10,668 nucleotides of DNA from Frankiaceae bacterium (GTDB taxonomy: Bacteria; Actinomycetota; Actinomycetes; Mycobacteriales; SCTD01), in NCBI GenBank assembly GCA_947479995.1, contig CANKBT010000084.1, positions 1-10,668 on the forward strand, in the 5' to 3' direction. Positions within the stretch are counted from its first letter, which is position 1, and each line of letters begins with the position of its first letter. The notes under the pieces are model-generated. The model saw only the letters and a program-made list of their open reading frames with translations, did no database searches and had not been told where the DNA came from. The translations under genes and the position numbers were made by a program. Shown piece by piece: positions 1 through 5,647 of the stretch.

Positions 1-1665
1 GGCCCGGCCGCCCGGCGAGCGCGCCAGCGCCCACGACAGGCACAGGTGCTCGCGGGCGCGGGTGATGCCGACGTAGAGCAGCCGCCGCTCCTCCTCGACC
101 TGCGCCGGGGTGTCGGCGTGCACGAGCGGCAGCGTGCCGTCGACGAGGCCGACGAGGAAGACGGCGTCCCACTCCAGGCCCTTGGCGGCGTGCAGCGACG
201 CGAGCGTCACGCCGTCGAGGGTCGGCGCGTGCTGCGACGCGGCGCGCTCCTCCAGCTCGGCGACGAGCGCCGGCAGGCCGGCGCCGGGGTCGGCGGCGGC
301 GACGTCGCCGGCCAGGCGGTGCAGCGCGGCGAGCGACTCCCAGCGCTCGCGCACCGCGCCCGCCCCCGCCGGCGGGGCGTCGCGCTGCCAGCCCAGGCCC
401 GCCCGCAGGACGTCCGCGACGGCGTCGGCGAGGCCCGCGGGCGCGTCGTCGGCGGCGCGGGCCGCCCCGCGCAGGAGCAGGGTGGCCTCGCGCACCTCGG
501 CGCGGTCGAAGAAGCGCTCGCCGCCCCGCACCAGGTAGGGGACGCCGGCGTCGGCCAGGGCCGCCTCGTACGCCGCGGACTGCGCGTTGACGCGGTAGAG
601 GACGGCGATCTCGCTCGGCGGCACGCCGCCCGCGACCAGCTCGCGCACCCGCGCGGCCACCGCGGCCGCCTCGGCGGGCTCGTCCGGGTGCTCCGCCATC
701 CGGGGGGCGGGGCCCGGCGGGCGCTGCGCGACGAGCTCGAGCCGCGCGGCGCGCACGGTGGCGCGCGCGATGACGTCGTTGGCGAGCTGCACGACCTGCG
801 GCGTCGACCGGTAGTCGCGCACGAGGCGCACCTCGGCGGCGTCGGGGTAGCGCTGCCGGAAGCCGACGAGGAACTCCGGCGACGCGCCGGTGAAGGAGTA
901 GACGGTCTGGTTGACGTCGCCGACGACGCACAGGTCGCGGCGGTCGCCGAGCCAGGCGTCGAGCAGCCGCTGCTGCAGCGGGGTGACGTCCTGGTACTCG
1001 TCGACGACGAAGGACCGGTAGCGCGCGCGGAACTCCTCGGCGACGTCGGCGTGCTCCTCGAGCACGGCCGCGGTGAGCAGCAGCATGTCGTCGAAGTCCG
1101 CCACGCCCTGCGCCTGCTTGAGCTCGGCGTAGGAGCGGAGCACCTGCGCGACGACGGGCGCGTCGTACGGCAGCGAGCGGCCGGCCGCGGCCGCCGCCGC
1201 GGGGTAGTCGTCGGGGGCGACGAGCGTGCAGGCCGCCCACTCGACCTCCGACAGCAGGTCGCGCACCTCGGAGGTGCCCGGGCGCAGCCGGGAGCGGGCC
1301 GCGGCGTTCGCCACCAGGCCGTACTTGCCGGTCAGCAGGGTCGGAGGCGGCCCGCCGACGGCGCGCGGCCAGAAGTAGCCGAGCTGCTTCATGGCCGCGG
1401 CGTGGAAGGTGCGGGCCTGCACGCCGGGCACCCCGAGGCCGCGCAGGCGGGTGCGCATCTCGCCCGCCGCGCGGGCGGTGAAGGTGACGGCGAGCAGGGC
1501 GGAGGCGGGCACGGCGCCGGACTGCACGGCGTACGCCGCGCGGTGCGTGATGGTGCGTGTCTTGCCCGTGCCGGCGCCGGCGAGCACGACGACCGGGCCG
1601 CTCACGGTGCGGGCGGCCTCGCGCTGCTCGGGGTCGAGGGCGTCGAGCAGGGCGTCGGGCGTCAC
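1..1665 (-). CDS. uvrD2: ATP-dependent DNA helicase UvrD2, superfamily 1A (N-terminal 555 codons, 3' end outside window)
   Basis: This is a 3'-5' ATP-driven DNA translocase/helicase of the UvrD/PcrA/Rep type, acting in DNA repair and replication. Reading the minus strand from GTG at 1665 gives one open frame to the window edge. Visible motifs in order: a Q-motif-like DPEQREA near residue 12, Walker A AGAGTGKT (about 29-36), an Ia-like LAVTFTARAAGEMR, Walker B/motif II VVDEYQD (about 220), motif III VVGDVNQTVYSFTGA, and motif VI LLYVGITRARE close to the edge. The tail WALARSPGG matches what follows motif VI in actinobacterial UvrD2; the family's C-terminal HRDC region would lie outside the window. 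The gene diverges from mrx1, an order shared with mycobacteria. ATG at 1673 is excluded because that frame hits TGA after three codons. GGAGG lies about 8 bases before the GTG, but the same bases also form a -10-like GAGGAT. The family call is firm; the UvrD2 subtype rests on the tail and the neighbour. Confidence 0.93.
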   Translation of the reverse strand, partial: MTPDALLDALDPEQREAARTVSGPVVVLAGAGTGKTRTITHRAAYAVQSGAVPASALLAVTFTARAAGEMRTRLRGLGVPGVQARTFHAAAMKQLGYFWPRAVGGPPPTLLTGKYGLVANAAARSRLRPGTSEVRDLLSEVEWAACTLVAPDDYPAAAAAAGRSLPYDAPVVAQVLRSYAELKQAQGVADFDDMLLLTAAVLEEHADVAEEFRARYRSFVVDEYQDVTPLQQRLLDAWLGDRRDLCVVGDVNQTVYSFTGASPEFLVGFRQRYPDAAEVRLVRDYRSTPQVVQLANDVIARATVRAARLELVAQRPPGPAPRMAEHPDEPAEAAAVAARVRELVAGGVPPSEIAVLYRVNAQSAAYEAALADAGVPYLVRGGERFFDRAEVREATLLLRGAARAADDAPAGLADAVADVLRAGLGWQRDAPPAGAGAVRERWESLAALHRLAGDVAAADPGAGLPALVAELEERAASQHAPTLDGVTLASLHAAKGLEWDAVFLVGLVDGTLPLVHADTPAQVEEERRLLYVGITRAREHLCLSWALARSPGGRA

Positions 1666-1666
1666 C

Positions 1667-1681
1667 CCGCCATCCTCCCAG
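1667..1681 (-). promoter_or_regulatory. Candidate -10 element / Shine-Dalgarno region of uvrD2
   Basis: Read on the minus strand this is CTGGGAGGATGGCGG, directly before the GTG at 1665. GAGGAT (1672-1677) fits a degenerate actinobacterial -10 hexamer and leaves 6 bases before the GTG, so transcription could begin at the start codon. The same stretch contains GGAGG, which could instead be a ribosome binding site. No convincing -35 is visible. An identical 15-mer lies on the plus strand at 2033-2047. Confidence 0.35.
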
Positions 1682-1754
1682 GCGCCGCCGGCGGGAAGGC
1701 CCGGGCGCACGCGCCTGTTGAGGCAGGCGACCGCCCCTGACCGAGGAGGACCCC

Positions 1755-1997
1755 GTGGCCGACCAGCCGACGATCTACAGCACGCCGTGGTGCGGCTACT
1801 GCCACCGCCTGATGAAGCAGATGGACCGCGAGGGGCTGGCGTACACCGTCGTCGACATCGAGCAGGAGCCGTCGGCGGCCGAGTTCGTCATGAGCGTCAA
1901 CGGCGGCAACCAGACCGTGCCGACCGTCGTGTTCGCCGACGGCAGCGCGCTGACCAACCCGAGCCTCGCGCAGGTCAAGGAGCGGCTCGCCGTCTGA
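1755..1997 (+). CDS. mrx1: Mycoredoxin-1 (glutaredoxin-like thiol reductase)
   Basis: An 80-residue cytosolic thioredoxin-fold protein that reduces mycothiol mixed disulfides in actinobacteria. It begins with a beta strand and TPWCGYC, the redox CxxC (Cys13, Cys16). The TVP cis-proline loop is at 54-56, and ADGSALTNPS follows in the position of the glutathione/mycothiol-binding segment. SVNGGNQTVPTV and the length both fit mycobacterial Mrx1 closely. The GTG at 1755 is chosen because GAGGAGG (1743-1749) sits 5 bases upstream and the protein then starts at the usual place. The gene diverges from uvrD2 with 89 bases between the two starts, the same pairing as in M. tuberculosis. No thioredoxin reductase or mycothiol gene is nearby. 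Mycoredoxin is much more likely than NrdH because of the CGYC motif and the SVNGGN region. Confidence 0.94.
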   Translation: MADQPTIYSTPWCGYCHRLMKQMDREGLAYTVVDIEQEPSAAEFVMSVNGGNQTVPTVVFADGSALTNPSLAQVKERLAV

Positions 1998-1999
1998 AC

Positions 2000-2032
2000 G
2001 GTGGTCGACCACCCACGAGGGTGACGCCTCGT
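2000..2032 (+). promoter_or_regulatory. Two adjacent inverted repeats between mrx1 and the GAF-ANTAR gene
   Basis: The first repeat, GGTGGTCGACCACC (2000-2013), is a perfect 14-base palindrome starting 3 bases after the mrx1 stop. One base later comes ACGAGG-GTGACG-CCTCGT (2015-2032), with 6-base arms and a 6-base loop. As RNA the first could also fold as a 4-bp stem with a hexaloop. Possible roles are a DNA operator, a weak mrx1 terminator (no T-tract follows), or a tandem stem-loop in the leader of the ANTAR gene that starts 64 bases downstream. The sequence does not decide between these. Confidence 0.4.
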
Positions 2033-2047
2033 CTGGGAGGATGGCGG
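2033..2047 (+). repeat. 15-base element repeated in inverted orientation; -10-like
   Basis: CTGGGAGGATGGCGG here is identical to the minus-strand sequence at 1667-1681 in front of uvrD2. Both copies contain GAGGAT. This one lies upstream of the GAF-ANTAR gene (start 2097), so if it is a -10 the leader would be about 50 bases long. No good -35 is found at 16-19 bases spacing. A chance match is possible in DNA this GC-rich, though 15 identical bases is long. Just downstream GACGGCC occurs twice in tandem (2047-2060). Confidence 0.35.
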
Positions 2048-2096
2048 ACGGCCGACGGCCGCCTGCCCCTGCACGACCGACCCCGAGAGCAGTGAC

Positions 2097-2954
2097 GTGA
2101 CCGTGACCGACCTGAGCCACCCGGCGATCGACGCCGTGCTCTCGACCGCCGCGAGCCTGCTCGGCATGGAGGTCGTCTTCATCGGGGGGCTCACCGCGGA
2201 CACCTTCACCTTCGAGCGCGTGCAGACGAGCGCGCCCGACTGGGCCGAGGTCGGCGAGGGCGGCACCGCGCCGCGCGCCGACTCGTTCTGCCAGCGCATG
2301 CTCGACGGCGCGCCGTCCAGCACGACCGACGTCTGGCACGACCCGGCCTACGCCGACGCGGCCAAGGCGCTCGACAACGGCGTCACCTCCTACGTCGGCG
2401 TGCCGGTGCGCGACGCCTCCGGCGCCGTCGTGGCGACGCTGTGCGGCATCGACCGGGGCGCCGTGCCGGTCGACCCGCACGCCGTCGACGTGCTGCGCCA
2501 GCTCGCGCTCGTCGTCTCGACGCACCTCGGCCCGCTGGCCGAGCAGGGCGTCGTCATCCGCCGCAGCGACAGCGGCTGGCAGGTGGCGGGCGACACGGGC
2601 GGTGCGCAGGCCGCCGACGACCTCACCAGCGCGATGGTGCTCGCCGACCTGCTCGCGGCCGAGGTGGCGCCGGGCACGCGCCCGCACCGCCCCGACGGCC
2701 CGCTCGACGAGGTCGGGCAGCTCCGCCTGTCGGTGACGCAGCTCGAGCACGCCCTGGCGGCCCGGGTCGTCGTCGAGCAGGCCATCGGCGTGCTCACCGA
2801 GCGGCAGCACCACAGCCCGCGCGAGGCGTTCGAGCGGCTGCGCAAGACCGCTCGCGCCCGCGGGCGCAAGGTCCACGACCTCGCCCGCGAGGTCGTCCTG
2901 TCGGCGAGCGACCCGGCCGTGCCGCTGCCGCCGGAGCTCGCCGGGCGCCGCTGA
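2097..2954 (+). CDS. GAF-ANTAR domain transcription antitermination regulator
   Basis: A 285-residue two-domain cytosolic regulator. Residues about 8-148 form a GAF sensor domain, with FIGGLTADTFTF, the DSFCQRMLDG signature (63-71) and YVGVPVRDASGAVVATLCGIDR (99-120). After a variable linker (about 150-205), residues about 207-267 form an ANTAR RNA-binding domain: a coiled LRLSVTQLEHALAARVVVEQ stretch, then QAIGVLTER, SPREAFERLR and RKVHDLAREVV. ANTAR proteins bind tandem stem-loop RNA and prevent termination; the GAF domain presumably senses a small ligand, which cannot be read from the sequence. GTG at 2097 has GAGAG (2085-2089) 7 bases upstream; GTG at 2103 is an alternative two codons in. 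The kinase-like gene follows within 60 bases and may be cotranscribed. Target RNAs are unknown, but the repeats at 2000-2032 are a possible local target. Confidence 0.9.
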   Translation: MTVTDLSHPAIDAVLSTAASLLGMEVVFIGGLTADTFTFERVQTSAPDWAEVGEGGTAPRADSFCQRMLDGAPSSTTDVWHDPAYADAAKALDNGVTSYVGVPVRDASGAVVATLCGIDRGAVPVDPHAVDVLRQLALVVSTHLGPLAEQGVVIRRSDSGWQVAGDTGGAQAADDLTSAMVLADLLAAEVAPGTRPHRPDGPLDEVGQLRLSVTQLEHALAARVVVEQAIGVLTERQHHSPREAFERLRKTARARGRKVHDLAREVVLSASDPAVPLPPELAGRR

Positions 2955-2994
2955 GCGCCCGCCCCTGACCCCCCTGCTCCCGCGGTCGCCCGAG

Positions 2995-3033
2995 GCGCTC
3001 GCGGCCGACCTGGTGGCGCTCGCGGCCGACCTG
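2995..3033 (+). repeat. Perfect 18-base direct repeat at the kinase-like gene start
   Basis: GCGCTCGCGGCCGACCTG occurs at 2995-3012 and again at 3016-3033, separated by the GTG at 3013-3015. In the reading frame of the downstream gene it encodes ALAADL twice. The repeat therefore straddles the first standard start codon, which suggests that coding may begin further upstream or that a small duplication created or moved the start. Confidence 0.75.
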
Positions 3034-3567
3034 CCCGACGGCGCCCGCGTGCTGCTCGACGGCGTGGGCGCGGGGCCGCTCGCCGACTCCCTCGTCGACG
3101 GGCTCGCGCGCGCCGGGCGGGTGCCCGTCCGCGTGCGCGGCGAGGACTTCCTGCGCCCCGCCGGGGAGCGCTTCCGCCACGGCCGCGAGGACCCCGACGC
3201 GCTGCGCGACGACTGGCTCGACGACGGGGCGCTGCGCCGCGAGGTGCTCGCGTCGGGCGACGCCTACCTGCCGGCGCTGCGCGACGCCCGCCGCGACCGC
3301 TCCGCCCGGGCCGCGCGGGTGGCGGTGCCGCCGCGCGCCGTGCTGCTCGTCGACGGCGTGTTCCTGCTCGGGCGCGGCCTGCCGGCCGCGCTGGTCGTGC
3401 ACGTCGCGCTCTCGCCTGCCGCACTGGCGCGCCGCGGCGTGCCGGCGTGGCAGCTCCCGGCCTTCGCCGCGTACGACGCGCAGGTGCGGCCCGGGGAGGC
3501 GTGCGACGTGCTCGTGCGCGCCGAGGACCCGCAGCGCATGGCCGTGCGGCTGCCCGGCCCCGGCTAG
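3013..3567 (+). CDS. Uridine kinase-like P-loop protein with degenerate Walker A; start uncertain
   Basis: A 184-residue protein related to the actinobacterial uridine kinase-like family, whose canonical members phosphorylate a nucleoside or similar small substrate with ATP. The Walker A site should read roughly DGxxGAGKT, but here it is LLDGVGAGPLADSL (14-27): the glycines remain and the Lys-Thr/Ser pair is gone. The substrate-side motif RGEDFLRP (about 42-49; family usually DDF.RP), FRHGREDP (55-62) and the second strand VLLVDGVFLLGRGL (113-126) are recognisable. The frame is otherwise intact, so this is an in-frame loss, not a frameshift. GTG at 3013 is the first standard start but lacks a ribosome binding site. 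The frame remains open and coherent back to a CTG at 2965, which would add 16 residues. The gene ends convergently on the DUF1206 gene with a shared CTAG. Function is probably non-kinase or vestigial. Confidence 0.72.
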   Translation: MALAADLPDGARVLLDGVGAGPLADSLVDGLARAGRVPVRVRGEDFLRPAGERFRHGREDPDALRDDWLDDGALRREVLASGDAYLPALRDARRDRSARAARVAVPPRAVLLVDGVFLLGRGLPAALVVHVALSPAALARRGVPAWQLPAFAAYDAQVRPGEACDVLVRAEDPQRMAVRLPGPG

Positions 3568-3571
3568 CCGG
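3560..3571. other. Shared convergent stop codons within a 12-base palindrome
   Basis: CCGGCTAGCCGG is a perfect palindrome. Its central CTAG gives TAG to the plus-strand kinase-like gene (3565-3567) and TAG to the minus-strand DUF1206 gene (3564-3566). No T-rich tail follows on either strand, so it is not an obvious intrinsic terminator. Confidence 0.8.
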
Positions 3572-4367
3572 TGCGGCGGTAGGCCGCCTCGACGAAGGAC
3601 CAGAGCGCGTACGCCAGCACGCCGGCGACCGCCAGGGCGACCAGCACCACGCCGTACGGGCGGGCGGCGAGCGCCTGCAGCGCGGCGTCGAGCCCCTTGG
3701 CCTCCCGCGGGTCGAACAGCACGGCGGCCCGCACGAGGAAGCCGCCGAGCAGCGCCACGAGCAGGCCGCGGCCGGCCAGGCCGGCCGTGCCGATCGCGAC
3801 GACGGGCAGCCGGTCCGGCACCCGCCAGCCCTCGAGCCTGCGGGCGTGCGTGCGCAGCAGCGCCCGCACGACGAGCACGGCGCCGACGGCGACCGCCGCC
3901 CCGCCGGCGCCGCCGACGAGCCAGCGCCCGCCGTCGCGGGCCATGACCTCCGCCGCGCGCGACCCGGTCTCGTCGCCGCCCGCGCGCTGGCCGGCGAGGA
4001 ACGTCGCCGTCGTGACGGCGAGGAAGCCGTAGAGGCCGGCCTTGGCGAGCGACAGCGCCCGCTTGCCCGCCCGCGCCGCGCCGGTGGCGTCGCGGTGGCC
4101 GACGGCCGCGCCGAGCAGGCGCCAGAGGGCGTAGCCGGCGAAGCCGACCACCAGCACGAGCAGCAGCGGCTCGCCGAAGGGCCGCTCGACGATCGCGCGG
4201 AGGGCGCCCTGGCGGTCGGTGCTCTCGTCGCGGCCGAGCAGCACGCTGACGCCGAGCAGGCCGACCACGAGCCAGACGACGCCGCGCGCCGCGAGGCCGA
4301 GCCGCGCGAGCGCCGCGAGCGCGGTGCTGCCCTGCACCTCGCGCGCCGCCTGCGCCGCCCCGGTCAC
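3564..4367 (-). CDS. DUF1206 integral membrane protein
   Basis: A 267-residue membrane protein of unknown function. Six hydrophobic helices come in three pairs, at about 27-45, 67-86, 110-126, 149-170, 195-215 and 237-258, matching the triplicated two-helix unit of DUF1206. Family-like phrases recur: ARLGLAARGVVWLVVGLL, GALRAIVERPFG and GYALWRLLGAA in the first unit; LAKAGLYGFLAVTTATFLAG in the second; GTAGLAGRGLLVALLGGFLVRAAVLFD-like residues, ALAARPYG and AYALWSFVEAAYRR in the third. No signal peptide is needed. GTG at 4367 is chosen because a longer start at 4520 would add 51 Arg/Gly/Ala-rich residues of shadow sequence over the divergent YchJ gene. CAGGGC (4374-4379) lies 6 bases before the GTG, with TTGCCG 15 bases further upstream, so a leaderless transcript is possible. 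It converges on the kinase-like gene. Confidence 0.87.
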   Translation of the reverse strand: MTGAAQAAREVQGSTALAALARLGLAARGVVWLVVGLLGVSVLLGRDESTDRQGALRAIVERPFGEPLLLVLVVGFAGYALWRLLGAAVGHRDATGAARAGKRALSLAKAGLYGFLAVTTATFLAGQRAGGDETGSRAAEVMARDGGRWLVGGAGGAAVAVGAVLVVRALLRTHARRLEGWRVPDRLPVVAIGTAGLAGRGLLVALLGGFLVRAAVLFDPREAKGLDAALQALAARPYGVVLVALAVAGVLAYALWSFVEAAYRRTG

Positions 4368-4422
4368 GCCCCGGCCCTGCCCTCGGCGCCCGCGCGGCAA
4401 CCGCGTGCGGCAGGCTCGCGCG

Positions 4423-4800
4423 GTGCCCCCTGCCTGCCCCTGCGGCCGCGGCCTGCCGCGGGCCGACTGCTGCGGACCGCTGCTCGCCGGCGCCGCCGCG
4501 CCGACCGCCGAGCGCCTCATGCGCTCGCGCTACACCGCGTACGTGCTCGGCGACCTCGCGCACGTGCGGCGCACCTGGCACCCCACCACGCGGCCGGCGC
4601 GCGTGGTCGAGCAGGACGTGGTCTGGCTCGGCCTCGAGGTGCTCGCCACGACCGGCGGCGGCCTGCTCGAGGCGGAGGGCACGGTCGAGTTCCGCGCGCG
4701 CTACCGCGGCGGCGAGGTGCACGAGCGCAGCCGCTTCGTGCGCGACGCCGGGCGCTGGAGCTACCTCGGCGGGGTCACGCCTCCGCGACCCACTCGGTGA
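4423..4800 (+). CDS. YchJ/UPF0225 family protein with N-terminal SEC-C-type zinc motif
   Basis: A 125-residue protein of the YchJ family, whose role is unknown. The N-terminus reads PACPCGRGLPRADCCGPLLAG, the C-P-C-G...C-C zinc knuckle typical of SEC-C motifs. TAERLMRSRYTAYVLGDLAHVRRTWHP follows, the signature start of the NTF2-like middle domain. VEFRARYRGG, HERSRFVRDAGRWSYLGG finishes the fold. GTG at 4423 is preferred over GTG at 4405 because family members begin just before the first CPCG. GCAGG lies about 9 bases upstream; the same region contains CAGGCT six bases before the GTG, which could be a -10 for a leaderless mRNA. The gene diverges from DUF1206 (55 bases between starts). Its 3' end overlaps the convergent nudC end by 26 bases (4775-4800). 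Confidence 0.88.
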   Translation: MPPACPCGRGLPRADCCGPLLAGAAAPTAERLMRSRYTAYVLGDLAHVRRTWHPTTRPARVVEQDVVWLGLEVLATTGGGLLEAEGTVEFRARYRGGEVHERSRFVRDAGRWSYLGGVTPPRPTR

Positions 4801-5647
4801 TGAGCGCGTGCGCGATGGAGACCGCCGGCGGCAGCAGCACCTCGCCCGGGCCGCCGGCCCAGCCGCCGGCGTCGCGCAGCTGGTCGCGCGTGAACCACCG
4901 CACCTCGGCCAGCTCGCCGTCGCGCGGCACCGGCACGGCGTCGGCGTCGCACACCGCGCGGAAGCCGAGCATGAGGCTGGCGGGGAACGGCCAGGGCTGG
5001 CTGCCGCGGTAGCGCACGTCGCGCACCTCGAGCGAGGCCTCCTCGCGGACCTCGCGCACGACCGCCTGCTCGGCGCTCTCCCCCGGCTCGACGAAGCCGG
5101 CCAGGGTCGAGAACCGGCGCTCGGGCCAGACCTCCTGCCGGCCGAGGACGGCCCGGTCGGCGCCGTCGGTGACCAGCACGATCATCGCGGGGTCGGTGCG
5201 GGGGAAGTGCTCGCTGCCGTCGACGTCGCACCGGCGCACCGAGCCGGCGCGCACGACCGTCGTCGTGCCGCCGCAGCGCGGGCAGCGCGGGTGCAGGGCG
5301 TGCCAGGCGGCCAGCCCGACGGCGTGCACCATCAGCCCGGCGTCGCGGTCGCCGAGCACCGCGCCGACGTCGCGCAGGCCCTGCGCCCGCGCGCCGAGGC
5401 GCCGGGGCAGGTCGCCGACGACGGCGAAGTAGGCCTGCGCGCCGTCCCGGCCGAGGTAGAGGCGGTCGCCGTCGGGCGCGTCGGACGCCGCGACGAGCAC
5501 GAGGTCGGTGCCGTCGACGAGCGCGCGCCCCTCGCGGTCGAGCACCAGCACCTGCGCGTCGTCCCACGCCGCCGCCATCGCCGCGTCGTCGTCGCGCCGC
5601 AGCCCGTCGCGGTCGACGGTCGCCCGCGACAGGACCGGCCGGGTCAC
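4775..5647 (-). CDS. nudC: NAD(+)/NADH diphosphatase NudC (Nudix hydrolase, possible RNA deNADding enzyme)
   Basis: A 290-residue Nudix enzyme that splits NAD(H) into NMN(H) and AMP; characterised NudC proteins also remove NAD caps from RNA 5' ends. Order of parts: an N-terminal NudC-like domain (1-115), a zinc ribbon CPRC (122-125) ... C140 leading into SEHFPRTDPAMIVLV, then the Nudix box from G184 (GFVEPGE...REVREE, 184-203), then SQPWPFP (216-222), the family signature. Two departures: the residue at the expected fourth zinc cysteine is Asp143, and the Nudix-box glycine after REVREEA is Ser205. Metal-binding glutamates 199, 202 and 203 are intact. GTG at 5647 overlaps the upstream M16 stop as GTGA, implying translational coupling. 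The same chromosomal neighbourhood (uvrD2, mrx1, nudC) exists in mycobacteria. The longer frame to 6982 is shadow sequence. Confidence 0.93.
   Translation of the reverse strand: MTRPVLSRATVDRDGLRRDDDAAMAAAWDDAQVLVLDREGRALVDGTDLVLVAASDAPDGDRLYLGRDGAQAYFAVVGDLPRRLGARAQGLRDVGAVLGDRDAGLMVHAVGLAAWHALHPRCPRCGGTTTVVRAGSVRRCDVDGSEHFPRTDPAMIVLVTDGADRAVLGRQEVWPERRFSTLAGFVEPGESAEQAVVREVREEASLEVRDVRYRGSQPWPFPASLMLGFRAVCDADAVPVPRDGELAEVRWFTRDQLRDAGGWAGGPGEVLLPPAVSIAHALITEWVAEA

Noticed and set aside
46..1740. Long plus-strand open frame of 564 codons
   Set aside because: It is antisense to the helicase, whose motifs (AGAGTGKT, VVDEYQD, YVGITRARE) are unmistakable on the minus strand. The plus product is Arg/Gly/Val-rich low-complexity sequence with no family features.
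2043..2063. GGCGG...CCGCC stem as a possible terminator
   Set aside because: The stem is 5 bp with an 11-base loop and no T-tract; such pairings are expected by chance at this GC content.
4368..4520. 51-residue extension of the DUF1206 protein
   Set aside because: Residues are Arg/Gly/Pro-rich, overlap the divergent YchJ zinc-motif codons, and the membrane domain starts right after GTG 4367.
2794..4722. Minus-strand open frame of 642 codons
   Set aside because: It is a shadow crossing the GAF-ANTAR, kinase-like, DUF1206 and YchJ genes. It is dominated by Arg-Ala-Pro-Gly runs, as expected for the wrong frame in high-GC DNA.
3447..5012. Plus-strand open frame of 521 codons
   Set aside because: It is a shadow of DUF1206 and nudC, with no recognisable domain; the YchJ-like gene is in a different frame.
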